41,668 nt of DNA from Acidaminococcus intestini DSM 21505 (GCF_000425045.1 NZ_AULA01000023.1:1-41668), one strand, 5' to 3'. Counted from the first letter of the stretch, positions 32,837-41,351 are shown. Numbers and translations are program-made. Notes: generated from the sequence alone by a model not told the origin.

Positions 32837-34210
32837 ATGGCAGAAACTTCACAGCAGAATATTTTGGGCTATGCTCCCATTGGAAAACTTCTTAAATCGT
32901 TTGCTTGGCCTGCCATCATATCCATGGTGGCCAATGCTTTATATAATGTGGTCGATCAGATCTTCATTGGCAATGCCGTTGGTTATCAAGGCATTACGGC
33001 AGCGACCGTTACTTTCCCCATTGTGACCATCAGCATTGCAGTCAGCGGTCTTATCGGGATTGGGTCTTCCGCTTACGCGGCGATTCTCTTGGGTGAGGGC
33101 CGTCGTGAGGACGCGGAAACGGTTCTCAATACCCAAACGACAGCTGGTCTTTTTGTGGGAATCGTTCTTATGGTTTTGGGACTTTTTTATCTGGACCCGC
33201 TGCTGCGCGTTTTTGGTGCTACTGATGCTACGCTTGCTTATAGCCGTGATCTGGGTGGGGTCTATATCTTGGGCCTTCCTGTGACGATGCTCATGATTGG
33301 ATGGTCCAATATGGCCCGTACAGATGGTGCACCTTTATTTTCCATGAAGGCCCTGCTTTCAGGGGTCTTTTTGAACTGCATCCTTGATCCGGTCATGATT
33401 TTCCTGCTTGGATGGGGCGTCCTTGGTGCCGGGATTGCCACCGTGACCGGACAGATTGTTTCAGCGCTGCTGCTTTTCCAATATTTTTGGCACCATGGCA
33501 CGCTGCGCTTAAAAAAAGCAAAGCTCTGTCATCCGGATTTTTTAAAACTGCGCCGTGCTGTCGCCATTGGCGCTTCCAGCTGCCTGGTCCAGGTGAGTGC
33601 CACCATCATGCAGATTATCCTCAACAATTCCCTCCTTTACTATGGCAATCAGGCGGCTGTCGGTGGGGATGCAGCCATTGGAGCCATGGGGATTGTCATG
33701 AAGGTCAATATGATCTTTATCTCCATTTCTGTCGGCATTGGGATTGGGGCTGGGCCCATTATCGGGTTCAATACAGGTGCGAAACACTACGACCGCGTGC
33801 GCAAGGCATATTTTCTGGCCGTCCGATATGCCCTTTTGGTAACGACTGTAGGCTGGATTGCGTGCGAAACCATTCCTCATGTGCTGCTTCAGTTCTTTGG
33901 GAGCTCGGATGCGCCGCTTTTCCTCCACTTTGCCCAGGATGCCATGCGGATTTTCTTGGGTGGCGTCTTTACGGCAGGATTCCAGATTATTTCAACAAGC
34001 TATTTCCAGGCGACCGGTCAGCCGCTTAAAGCGTCCATCCTTTCCATGCTGCGTCAATTTTTCCTGCTCGTTCCTTTAACGCTGATTATGCCTCTTTACT
34101 ATGGGCTGTATGGAATCCTTTATGCCGGACTTGCTGCTGATTTCATTTCCACCTTGGTCATCATCCTGTTTGTATGGAAAGAAGCTAAACGACTTGACTC
34201 ACGAGCCTAA
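32837..34210 (+). CDS. MATE-family multidrug/metabolite efflux transporter
   Basis: A 457-residue, 12-segment protein of the MATE family, which exports cationic drugs or metabolites with sodium or proton antiport. The N-terminal block LLKSFAWPAIISMVANALYNVVDQ (about 15-38, part shown: SMVANALYNVVDQIFIG) and the second-half repeat SLVQVSATIMQIILNN-like segment are typical. The pattern NMARTDGAP (about 156-164) is characteristic of the DinF/NorM-like clade. ATG at 32837 follows AAAGGAGAA. Its stop codon is embedded in an 18-base palindrome, and perR lies downstream. Confidence 0.92.
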   Translation: MAETSQQNILGYAPIGKLLKSFAWPAIISMVANALYNVVDQIFIGNAVGYQGITAATVTFPIVTISIAVSGLIGIGSSAYAAILLGEGRREDAETVLNTQTTAGLFVGIVLMVLGLFYLDPLLRVFGATDATLAYSRDLGGVYILGLPVTMLMIGWSNMARTDGAPLFSMKALLSGVFLNCILDPVMIFLLGWGVLGAGIATVTGQIVSALLLFQYFWHHGTLRLKKAKLCHPDFLKLRRAVAIGASSCLVQVSATIMQIILNNSLLYYGNQAAVGGDAAIGAMGIVMKVNMIFISISVGIGIGAGPIIGFNTGAKHYDRVRKAYFLAVRYALLVTTVGWIACETIPHVLLQFFGSSDAPLFLHFAQDAMRIFLGGVFTAGFQIISTSYFQATGQPLKASILSMLRQFFLLVPLTLIMPLYYGLYGILYAGLAADFISTLVIILFVWKEAKRLDSRA

Positions 34211-34225
34211 TAATCGCGATTATTA
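34208..34225. promoter_or_regulatory. Perfect 18-bp palindrome over the MATE stop codon
   Basis: TAATAATCGCGATTATTA is a perfect palindrome starting with the TAA stop of the MATE gene. The ATAAT/ATTAT half sites recall Fur-family operators, but the CGCG centre is atypical. It is 75 bases before the perR -35 element. No T-run follows, so a terminator role is doubtful. Confidence 0.4.
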
Positions 34226-34299
34226 ATTCTAATAATACTTATTAAAAATAAATCAAAGCTTTAATGTGGCATGGCGCCTAGTACTTTAAAAAAATAACC

Positions 34300-34328
34300 T
34301 TGACTAATTTAAAGGTAATGATTAAAAT
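34300..34328 (+). promoter_or_regulatory. perR promoter
   Basis: TTGACT (34300-34305, 5 of 6) and TAAAAT (34323-34328, 5 of 6) are separated by exactly 17 bases. The candidate PerR box starts 6 bases after the -10, at the expected transcript start. This is one of the best sigma-A promoters in the window. Confidence 0.75.
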
Positions 34329-34334
34329 ATAGTC

Positions 34335-34349
34335 AGATAATCATTATTA
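34335..34349 (+). promoter_or_regulatory. PerR/Fur-like box in the perR leader
   Basis: AGATAATCATTATTA matches 11 of 14 defined bases of the PerR consensus TTATAATNATTATAA. It overlaps the expected start of the perR transcript, which would allow autorepression as known for Bacillus subtilis perR. Binding is inferred. Confidence 0.6.
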
Positions 34350-34430
34350 ACTATTAAAATGGGTTTAGTGATGAGCGCATCTTTTGGAGGAAAGGGCGCA
34401 GACGATATTTTTTACGGGAGATGATTGATT

Positions 34431-34853
34431 ATGTATACTGCCTCCGAACTTGCCAAGATCCTTCGGGATAATGGGTGCAAGGTCACGCCGCAGCGACTGG
34501 CTGTGTATGACATGCTTTCCCATACGACGGAGCATCCGACCGCAGAAATGATTTACCAGAAGGTCAAGGAACAATATCCGACGATGAGTTTTGCTACAGT
34601 TTATAAATCTGTAGAAATCTTCAGCAAGCTTGGTGTTATCCAAGTGCTCAACACAGGGGAGGACAGCTTCCGCTACGATGCCAAGACGAGTGAACATCCT
34701 CACATCAAATGCACGAAATGTGGACGCGTCAACGACGTTTCCCATCTGGATGCAAGAGCTGTGGAAAGCCTTGTTGAAAATGAGACGGGCTTCAAAGTCA
34801 ATGGTCATCAGTTCTATTTCTACGGAATCTGCCCGGATTGTCAGAAGAAATAA
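34431..34853 (+). CDS. perR: Peroxide-responsive repressor PerR (Fur family)
   Basis: PerR senses peroxide by iron-catalysed histidine oxidation. Counting from ATG 34431, the regulatory-site residues of B. subtilis PerR are all present with an offset of two: His35, Asp83, His89, His91 and Asp102. The structural zinc cysteines are 94, 97, 134 and 137. Asp102 corresponds to PerR Asp104, where Fur has glutamate, so PerR fits better than Fur. The winged-helix motif lies at about 15-70. The start could also be TTG at 34425; the GGGAG site is 10 bases from the ATG and 4 from the TTG. The gene has its own promoter and box. Confidence 0.88.
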   Translation: MYTASELAKILRDNGCKVTPQRLAVYDMLSHTTEHPTAEMIYQKVKEQYPTMSFATVYKSVEIFSKLGVIQVLNTGEDSFRYDAKTSEHPHIKCTKCGRVNDVSHLDARAVESLVENETGFKVNGHQFYFYGICPDCQKK

Positions 34854-34863
34854 GGGTGATGAG

Positions 34864-34897
34864 AAAACACCGGACTGTTAAAGTTCGGTGTTTTTTT
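34864..34897 (+). terminator. Intrinsic terminator after perR
   Basis: AAACACCG (34865-34872) pairs with CGGTGTTT (34886-34893), with further pairing of ACT and AGT inside, followed by seven T residues (34891-34897). It separates perR from the walJ unit. Confidence 0.9.
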
Positions 34898-34924
34898 ACA
34901 TCTCCGCCACGAATTTGTTATAAT
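34894..34924 (+). promoter_or_regulatory. Promoter of the walJ-htrA-rlmH unit
   Basis: TATAAT at 34919-34924 is preceded by TTTACA (34895-34900, 5 of 6) with an 18-base spacer. The -35 overlaps the T-run of the perR terminator. The leader to the walJ ATG is about 105 bases. Confidence 0.6.
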
Positions 34925-35036
34925 TAGGCGTATACTGTTGGGGTAAGACCCATTTTTATCAAGGCTGCTTCCAATGGTGATACATAAGGCCTAGGACATG
35001 ATCCTGGGTCAATTGAGAGAAAACCAGGTATTTTCT

Positions 35037-35825
35037 ATGAAAACATCGTTCAAAATTTCTGTTCTTGCCAGTGGAAGTAGGGGGAATGCCGCCCTTATCC
35101 AAGTTGGCCCGACGGCAATCCTCATCGATGCCGGGATTTCCTGCCGGCGGATTGTCCAAGGACTCAAAGAGAGGAACCTTTCGCCGCGTGACCTCGGCGG
35201 GATTTTTCTCACTCATGAGCATAAGGACCATATTGCAGGTCTTGAGGTTTTTGCACGGACCTATGGAGAGGTTCCCATCTTTGCTAGCGAAAAAACCTGG
35301 ACCCGCCTTCCTTTTCGGCGTACCATGAACCGTGACCAGATGCGTGTCCTTCCTAGAAGCTGCGTGGTAGGCGGCCTCCGGATCCAACCTTTTTCAATTC
35401 CCCATGATGCCATTGACCCTGTCGGTTATGAGATTTTCTATAATGAACGCAAATGCACTTATCTTACAGACTGCGGCTTTGTGACAAAGACCTGTGAACA
35501 GGCCGTTGATGGAGCAGAAGCCTTGATCCTTGAGGCAAACCATGATGAGGATATGGTGCGGGGTGGTCCTTATCCAGCACCGTTAAAGGCCCGAATCCTC
35601 GGGCAGGAAGGCCATTTATCAAATCGTGCCGCGGCAGATCTCCTGGAGAAGGTGGATGTGCCGCCTGAGGTTGTCTTTTTGGCTCATCTGAGCGAAATGA
35701 ATAACTCACCGCGCCTTGCCTATGATACGGTGAAAAGCGTCTTGGAAGACAATCCCAGGACGCGGGATGTGACCCTATATGTAGCCAGTCAAAAAGAGGC
35801 GGTCAGCAATTTTTCCTTGAAATAA
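35037..35825 (+). CDS. walJ: WalJ/YycJ-like MBL-fold hydrolase
   Basis: A 262-residue metallo-beta-lactamase-fold protein of the YycJ/WalJ (VicX) type, thought to act as a nuclease or in DNA-wall coordination in Firmicutes. It starts MKTSFKISVLASGSRGNA and has the metal motif THEHKDH (about 58-64), then SIPHDA and FLAHLSEMNNSP, where the later histidines sit. The start is ATG at 35037; a longer frame from 34998 exists but family members begin here. Ribosome site is weak. In Bacillus this gene follows walRKHI, but here no two-component genes precede it. Confidence 0.88.
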   Translation: MKTSFKISVLASGSRGNAALIQVGPTAILIDAGISCRRIVQGLKERNLSPRDLGGIFLTHEHKDHIAGLEVFARTYGEVPIFASEKTWTRLPFRRTMNRDQMRVLPRSCVVGGLRIQPFSIPHDAIDPVGYEIFYNERKCTYLTDCGFVTKTCEQAVDGAEALILEANHDEDMVRGGPYPAPLKARILGQEGHLSNRAAADLLEKVDVPPEVVFLAHLSEMNNSPRLAYDTVKSVLEDNPRTRDVTLYVASQKEAVSNFSLK

Positions 35826-35834
35826 GGTGAATCC

Positions 35835-36557
35835 ATGAAAAAGAAGTACTTGTTTCTCAGCGGCTTACTTTCGGCCCTGCTCTTAGTGGGGGTATCCCCA
35901 GTCCAAGCCGCGCCGGAGGTATACCAAACAAAACAAGAGGCAGAGGCCGCCCTTAAGGCTCATGCCAAGGAAATCCACGAAAATACACTGCGCTATGGCG
36001 TCAGCGTAACAGAAGGCAGTAAGCTCGTCGAAGACAATCGTCTCTATAAAGATGGCAAGATGCCTCCCCTTACGGAGAAAATGGATGTTCTCAACGCTCT
36101 TTTTAGCAGTATGCTGAAAAAGGAGAATCTTGACTTGAAGGTCCGTACCCTTCGCGTAGCAAAAGATGAGGGAAAGGTTACCATTGGGAATCCGACCCTC
36201 TTTTTCCGAGCGGTCGACCTGTCGGATTATAAGATTGTTGAGCTTGGAAAGAATCGGCGCGTTGCTATACCCGTGGAGTTCATCGTTCTTCATCGAAAGG
36301 ATGCGGAAAAGGCTTTGAGCCTCGTTCCGCTTGGCTATCTGGAAGAAGATAGGAATGGGAAGAAAACCTATGCTCTGCTTGATTTTGAACATTACAGTAC
36401 AAAGGAACTCGGCGCCCTCAAGGAAACGAAGGACCTAGTGAAAGCGCGTCGGACAAAAATTGCTAAGGAAAGCCGTGATGAGGCCATCGCAGGCCTTCTA
36501 TTTGCAATGAAGCAAGAATCTGCAGCAGCTCCTTCCAAGGCAGCTGCTCTGCAATAA
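35835..36557 (+). CDS. Secreted hypothetical protein
   Basis: I do not recognise this 240-residue protein. It has a clear Sec signal peptide (basic MKKKY, hydrophobic to about 20, likely cleavage after VQA, about residue 25). The mature part is mostly helical and charged, with a beta segment around residues 95-155, and an Ala/Ser-rich C-terminus. It contains no cysteine in the mature part and no catalytic motif that I can see. It lies between walJ and htrA, 9 and 21 bases away, in an otherwise conserved cluster, so it may be a lineage-specific envelope factor or a protease substrate. Confidence 0.7.
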   Translation: MKKKYLFLSGLLSALLLVGVSPVQAAPEVYQTKQEAEAALKAHAKEIHENTLRYGVSVTEGSKLVEDNRLYKDGKMPPLTEKMDVLNALFSSMLKKENLDLKVRTLRVAKDEGKVTIGNPTLFFRAVDLSDYKIVELGKNRRVAIPVEFIVLHRKDAEKALSLVPLGYLEEDRNGKKTYALLDFEHYSTKELGALKETKDLVKARRTKIAKESRDEAIAGLLFAMKQESAAAPSKAAALQ

Positions 36558-36578
36558 CAATAGAGGGGGAAGCCATCT

Positions 36579-37721
36579 ATGAAAAAGCATATTACTGAGA
36601 AAACCCTGATGAAAAAGACCTTGCTTGCCCTTGCTGCCATGAGTGTCAGCATGAGCATCTTTGCTGCCGGCTGCGGCTTTGCGGGAAAAGCTCCGGAAAA
36701 GGAGAACTCGACGTCCAAGCCCGCTGTCACGCAAGAACAGAAAATGCAGGAAGTCGAAAAGAATATGAGCTCGGCGCGCAATACGCCGATTGTGAAGGCC
36801 GCCAAGAAGGTTGGTCCTACGGTTGTTGGAATCACAAACAAGGCCTTGGTACGGGATTATTTCAACAGGACCCAGCTTGTTGAAAAGGGCGTCGGGTCAG
36901 GTGTCATCTACAGTAAGGATGGGCTTATCGCGACCAATAACCATGTCGTCGAAGGCGCCAAGGAACTTGTCGTCAGTCTGCCGGACGGAAGGACTTATCC
37001 GGGCCGCGTGTTGGGGACGGATCCAACGACGGATCTTGCTGTTGTAAAGATTGATGCCAAGGAAGATCTGCCTGTTGCTGAATTTGGCGATTCCGACAGT
37101 CTGATGGTCGGTGAGCCTGCCATTGCCATTGGCAATCCCCTGGGTCTTGAATTCCGCGGTTCGGTTACAACGGGCGTCATCAGTGCTCTCAACCGTTCTG
37201 TCGATGTGGGGGAACGAAATTTTAAATTGATCCAGACCGATGCTGCCATTAATCCGGGCAATTCAGGCGGAGCCCTTGTCAACGCCGATGGGCAGGTCAT
37301 TGGAATCAACAGTGCCAAAGTCGCCGTAAGCGGTGTTGAAGGCATTGGTTTTGCCATTCCCATCAACGAAGCAAAGCCAATCCTGGAAGCGCTGGCAAAA
37401 AATGGGCGGGTTGCCCGTCCCTTTCTCGGTGCCAGCCTCATCGATGAAGAAACAGCTCAGCGACTGGGGTTTGGACTCGATCTTCGGGGCGGTCTCTTTG
37501 TTGCGAAACTGGTGGCCGGCGGACCTGCTTATCAAGGCGGGATCAGACCTAATGACATTATTCTTAAGTTTAATGGAAAGGCTGTGAAGACCGTGGCCGC
37601 CCTTCGGGATGCCCTGAATGCCTGCAAGGTCGGTGACACGGTGCCTGTCACGATCCTTCGCGGCGATGATGAAGTGGATAAATCCGTGACGCTGACGGAA
37701 ATCCCGAGGACCAACTCGTGA
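36579..37721 (+). CDS. htrA: HtrA/DegP-type serine protease with one PDZ domain, possible lipoprotein
   Basis: A periplasmic chaperone-protease family member. The trypsin-like triad is His122 (NNHVVEGA), Asp152 (DLAVVKID) and Ser229 (GNSGG). A single PDZ domain occupies about residues 280-375. The N-terminus is basic and hydrophobic with AAGC ending at Cys32, a lipobox-like site, followed by a flexible Lys/Ser/Pro-rich linker; a lipoprotein is therefore possible though the -3 residue is Ala. ATG at 36579 has GAGGGGGA at 8 bases. It overlaps rlmH by GTGA, the walJ-htrA-rlmH order being known in Firmicutes. Confidence 0.93.
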   Translation: MKKHITEKTLMKKTLLALAAMSVSMSIFAAGCGFAGKAPEKENSTSKPAVTQEQKMQEVEKNMSSARNTPIVKAAKKVGPTVVGITNKALVRDYFNRTQLVEKGVGSGVIYSKDGLIATNNHVVEGAKELVVSLPDGRTYPGRVLGTDPTTDLAVVKIDAKEDLPVAEFGDSDSLMVGEPAIAIGNPLGLEFRGSVTTGVISALNRSVDVGERNFKLIQTDAAINPGNSGGALVNADGQVIGINSAKVAVSGVEGIGFAIPINEAKPILEALAKNGRVARPFLGASLIDEETAQRLGFGLDLRGGLFVAKLVAGGPAYQGGIRPNDIILKFNGKAVKTVAALRDALNACKVGDTVPVTILRGDDEVDKSVTLTEIPRTNS

Positions 37722-38200
37722 TTCGCATCACCCTTGCCTGTGTAGGGCGCCTCAAGGAAGACTATCTAAAACGTGCCGAAGCGGAGTTTGTAAAACGTCT
37801 CGGCGCCTATTGTCAGCTTGAGACCAAAGTCATCATGGAGGAAAAGATGCCGGATCGGGTATCTTCCCAAGAAGAAAGGCAGATCCTTCAAAAGGAAACA
37901 GACCGTCTTTTACGGATCATCCCGGAGCATTCTTTCGTCATTCTCCTTGATCTTAGGGGAAAGGAACTTTCTTCCCCTCAGTTTTCGCAGAAATTGGAAG
38001 CTCTTATGGTCCAAGGTGTCAGCCACCTGACTTTTGTCATTGGCGGTCCTTTTGGGTATACCGATGAACTGCGGAAAAGGGCCGATTTTCGTTGGTCCTT
38101 TTCACCGCTTACTTTTACCCATCAAATGATTCGTATCCTTCTTTTGGAGCAGGTTTATCGTGCCTTCAAGATTATGCGAAACGAAAAATATCATCACTAA
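37718..38200 (+). CDS. rlmH: 23S rRNA (pseudouridine-1915-N3)-methyltransferase RlmH
   Basis: A 160-residue SPOUT methyltransferase that modifies helix 69 of the large ribosomal subunit. The trefoil-knot signature FVIGGPFGYTDELRKRAD and the C-terminal LTFTHQMIRILLLEQVYRA and NEKYHH ends are diagnostic (part shown). The start is GTG at 37718, overlapping the htrA stop TGA in GTGA. Length is exact for the family. Confidence 0.95.
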   Translation: MIRITLACVGRLKEDYLKRAEAEFVKRLGAYCQLETKVIMEEKMPDRVSSQEERQILQKETDRLLRIIPEHSFVILLDLRGKELSSPQFSQKLEALMVQGVSHLTFVIGGPFGYTDELRKRADFRWSFSPLTFTHQMIRILLLEQVYRAFKIMRNEKYHH

Positions 38201-38212
38201 GGAACCTACCGT

Positions 38213-39025
38213 ATGAATCGAAAAGTTGACCTACATCTTCATACCATTGCGTCGGATGGTAGCTGGACGCCCCGGGAAGCGGTTCTTGCCGCCAAAAAGG
38301 CAGGACTCGGAATCATGGCTGTGACCGATCATGATTCTCTTGGAAGCGTGGCTCCTGTCATGAAACTTGCCCCCAAAGAGGGCATCGAGGTGATTGCCGG
38401 CGTTGAGATGTGCAGTACTTATGAAGGGCGCTGCTTTCATATCCTAGGCTATGGGTTTGATTGCTCGAACCCTATTCTTCTAGCACATCTTGCCCATAAC
38501 TGCCGTCTTTTGGAAGAAACGGATGAAAGGGCCATTGGAATCCTATCTGAAGAAGGCTGGCCCGTTTCCATCAAGGAGTATCGGGCCTATGTCTATGATC
38601 CGCGCCGCGGCGGTTTCAAGGCCCTCTTTTATCTCATCGATAAGGGGCTATGCCGGGATGTAAAGGACTTTTTCAGCCGCATCTTCATTAAGAAGCGGGG
38701 CCTTGATTTTCCTGTTTTTCCCTCTATCGAAGAGACCGTGGCGACCCTTCACAAAGCTGGCGGGGTGGCCCTTTTGGCCCATGCGGCAAGCCACTTTCAT
38801 GGCCCGGGGCTTGCTAGGACTTTGGAGGCAGTAGGGGAAAAGCCTCTTGATGGCTTTGAATGCTGTCATCCTGCCCACAGCAAGGAAGATACAAAGACCC
38901 TCCTTGCCTACTGTCAGCAGCACCATAAGCTCATCAGCGGCGGCAGCGACTGTCACGGCCGTTTTGTTGACGGGCGCATCATCGGTCATCCGGATATCCA
39001 TGAATCGGAAATCCGCCTCTTCTAA
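38213..39025 (+). CDS. PHP-domain phosphoesterase (RNase AM/TrpH-like)
   Basis: A 270-residue PHP-fold protein with metal motifs DLHLHT (about 6-11), AVTDHDS (about 36-42), GVEM and GGSDCHG (about 243-249). YciV/TrpH relatives hydrolyse 3',5'-bisphosphates or trim RNA 5' ends. Insertions around residues 95-160 carry few recognisable features. ATG at 38213 lies 12 bases after rlmH, so it is co-transcribed. Substrate is uncertain. Confidence 0.88.
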   Translation: MNRKVDLHLHTIASDGSWTPREAVLAAKKAGLGIMAVTDHDSLGSVAPVMKLAPKEGIEVIAGVEMCSTYEGRCFHILGYGFDCSNPILLAHLAHNCRLLEETDERAIGILSEEGWPVSIKEYRAYVYDPRRGGFKALFYLIDKGLCRDVKDFFSRIFIKKRGLDFPVFPSIEETVATLHKAGGVALLAHAASHFHGPGLARTLEAVGEKPLDGFECCHPAHSKEDTKTLLAYCQQHHKLISGGSDCHGRFVDGRIIGHPDIHESEIRLF

Positions 39026-39064
39026 AGAGGAACGGACCTATGGTAAAATAATTAGAGCGGACAT

Positions 39065-39091
39065 GGCGCGCCTTTTGTGGAGCGCCTTTTT
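39065..39091 (+). terminator. Intrinsic terminator between PHP and DUF362 genes
   Basis: GGCGC, G, CC (39065-39072) pairs with GG, A, GCGCC (39079-39086) with one mismatch, followed by five T residues. A TAAAAT -10-like element at 39044-39049 lies just upstream, so an attenuated leader for the DUF362 gene is possible rather than a simple end. Confidence 0.75.
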
Positions 39092-39123
39092 CTTTAGCAC
39101 TGTCAAGAAAAGGGGAGAACAAC

Positions 39124-40251
39124 ATGACAAAAGCTAAGGTTTATATGACGGATTTTCGTGTTCCTGTGGGACTTAGCCTGCCGGAAAAGCTCAAGCGCCT
39201 GTGTCGTCGTGCGGGTATGGAAAAGGAAATTGATTTTGAAGGAAAGTATACGGCCATTAAGATGCATTTTGGGGAACTGGGCAATCTGGCATCCCTGAGA
39301 CCCCAGGACGTCCATGCGCTGGCAGACCTTGTAAAGGAAGCCGGCGGCCTGCCCTTTTTGACAGACTGCAATACCCTGTATCCCGGCAGCCGTAAAAATG
39401 CGCTGGAACATCTTGAATGTGCAGCCCTAAATGGCTACAACCCGATTACAACGGGCTGTCAGGTCCTCATTGGTGATGGGCTGCGAGGCACCGATGAAGT
39501 GGAGGTCCCGGTTCCAGGAGGGGAGTATATCAAGAAGGCAAAGATCGGCCGCGCTATCATGGATGCTGACGTCTTCATCAGTTTGGCGCATTTCAAGGGC
39601 CACGAATCAACGGGTTTTGGCGGTGCCATCAAGAATATCGGCATGGGCTGCGGAAGCCGGGCCGGCAAGATGGAGCAGCACTCTTCTGGAAAACCTGTTG
39701 TCGATGAGTCGCTCTGCCGTGACTGCAAACGCTGCGCCAAGGAATGCGGTTCGGATGCCATCACTTACGAAAAGGGCAAGGCCCACATCGATAAGACGCG
39801 ATGCACTGGCTGCGGCCGCTGTATCGGGGCGTGTTCCTTTGATGCCATTGAAACCGTGGAGTGGGATGCCAACGAGCTGCTTGACCGTAAGATGGCGGAA
39901 TATGCCTTGGCCGTCGTTCATGGTCGGCCTGCTTTCCATGTGAACCTCATTGTCGACGTGTCGCCCAATTGTGACTGCCATGGGGAAAATGACGCGCCTA
40001 TCCTGCCTAACCTCGGCATGTTTGCGTCCTTTGATCCTGTCGCCTTGGATCAGGCCTGTGCGGACGCCTGCCTTGCCGCTTCTCCCTTGATGAACAGTCA
40101 ACTTTCTGATCATCTGGCCGAGAAGGGATGGGAGAACCATCAAGATCATTTTCTTGACAGCAATCCCCGTGTCGATTGGAAAACGACGCTGGAGCATGCA
40201 GAAAAGATCGGTCTTGGTACCCGCGACTATGAACTTGTGGTCATGAAATAA
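39124..40251 (+). CDS. DUF362 protein with two 4Fe-4S ferredoxin motifs
   Basis: A 375-residue protein with an N-terminal DUF362 domain (KMHFGELGNLASLRPQ, DADVFISLAHFKGHESTGFGGAIKNIGMG in part) and two ferredoxin cluster motifs, CRDCKRCAKECG and CTGCGRCIGACS (about 198-238). The C-terminal part, with CDCHGENDAPILPNLG, continues the DUF362 fold. The family is common in anaerobes and is suspected of electron transfer, with no established reaction. ATG at 39124 follows AAGGGGAG. It lies 9 bases before citC. Confidence 0.9.
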   Translation: MTKAKVYMTDFRVPVGLSLPEKLKRLCRRAGMEKEIDFEGKYTAIKMHFGELGNLASLRPQDVHALADLVKEAGGLPFLTDCNTLYPGSRKNALEHLECAALNGYNPITTGCQVLIGDGLRGTDEVEVPVPGGEYIKKAKIGRAIMDADVFISLAHFKGHESTGFGGAIKNIGMGCGSRAGKMEQHSSGKPVVDESLCRDCKRCAKECGSDAITYEKGKAHIDKTRCTGCGRCIGACSFDAIETVEWDANELLDRKMAEYALAVVHGRPAFHVNLIVDVSPNCDCHGENDAPILPNLGMFASFDPVALDQACADACLAASPLMNSQLSDHLAEKGWENHQDHFLDSNPRVDWKTTLEHAEKIGLGTRDYELVVMK

Positions 40252-40260
40252 GGAGAAGTT

Positions 40261-41313
40261 ATGTCCGATTATCAAATCAGCCCCGTCTATCCCGGCGATA
40301 CCCGTACCTTGGCAGATGTTAAGGCTTTGCTGCAGCAGGAAGGAATTCGCCTTGATTCCCATGTGGATTACACTTGCGTCATGTACGATGAAGAGTACCA
40401 TGCTATCGCCACGGGCAGCTGCTTTGGCAATACCCTGCGCTGCCTGGCTGTTAGCCATGACCATCAGGGTGAAAGCCTCATGAATGAGATTGTGTCCCAT
40501 CTCATCCAGTATGAATATGACCGAGGAATCATCCACCTCTTCCTTTATACAAAATGTTCATCAGCCCTCTTTTTTGGAGATCTGGGTTTCCATGAAGTTG
40601 CCCGGGTGCCAGATCAGGTTGTTTTTATGGAAAAGGACCCGAATGGCTTTACCTGCTATTTGGATCACCTGGCGGAAAAAAAGACGCCCCAAGGGCGCAT
40701 TGCTGCTATTGTAATGAATGCCAATCCCTTTACCTTGGGACACCGTTATTTGGTGGAGCAGGCCTGTAAGGAAAATGATTGGCTCCATCTTTTCATGGTC
40801 AGTGAAGATGCCAGCTATTTTCCCTATGCGGTCCGTAAGCGGCTCATCAAAGAGGGGACTGCCGACCTTAAGAATATCATTTATCATGACAGCGGTCCCT
40901 ATATTATCAGCAGTGCCACGTTCCCCAGCTACTTTCAAAAAGATGATTTGGCGGTCATAGAAAGTCATGCCAACCTGGACCTTGCTATTTTTGTAAAGAT
41001 TGCCGAGCGGCTCGGCATCAAGGCTCGCTATGTGGGGGAGGAACCGACAAGTACCGTCACGCGACGCTATAATGAAATCATGGCCCAGCGCCTTCCTGAA
41101 GCGGGTATCTGCTGCCGCATCATTCCCCGCAATGTAAAAGACGGGGAAACAGTGAGTGCCTCAACGGTCCGCCGAGCCCTGCATGACGGGGATTGGGAGA
41201 CCGTGGCCCGCATGGTTCCGGAAGTCACCCTTGCATTTCTACAAAGTGACGAAGCTCGTCCCATCCTAGCCCGCATCTGCAAGGATGACCTCAAAAATAT
41301 TGTTCATTACTGA
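40261..41313 (+). CDS. citC: [Citrate (pro-3S)-lyase] ligase
   Basis: CitC acetylates the prosthetic group of the acyl carrier protein of citrate lyase, activating the enzyme. The 350-residue protein has an N-terminal GNAT-like domain (about 1-130) and a C-terminal nucleotidyltransferase domain with NPFTLGHRYLVE (about 156-167), the TxGH adenylylation motif, and SASTVRRAL near residue 300. No citD, citE or citF is in the window; the gene is apparently an orphan next to a DUF362 protein, so either the lyase is elsewhere or the protein serves another acyl carrier. It ends 38 bases before the IS3-like element. Confidence 0.88.
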   Translation: MSDYQISPVYPGDTRTLADVKALLQQEGIRLDSHVDYTCVMYDEEYHAIATGSCFGNTLRCLAVSHDHQGESLMNEIVSHLIQYEYDRGIIHLFLYTKCSSALFFGDLGFHEVARVPDQVVFMEKDPNGFTCYLDHLAEKKTPQGRIAAIVMNANPFTLGHRYLVEQACKENDWLHLFMVSEDASYFPYAVRKRLIKEGTADLKNIIYHDSGPYIISSATFPSYFQKDDLAVIESHANLDLAIFVKIAERLGIKARYVGEEPTSTVTRRYNEIMAQRLPEAGICCRIIPRNVKDGETVSASTVRRALHDGDWETVARMVPEVTLAFLQSDEARPILARICKDDLKNIVHY

Positions 41314-41351
41314 TATCAAAGAGGCTGTGAAGAAATGATGGATTCATGATG

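Noticed and set aside
34431-34853. Fur or Zur instead of PerR
   Set aside because: The Asp at residue 102 matches PerR Asp104, and the full PerR metal set is conserved with constant offset; Fur has glutamate at that position.
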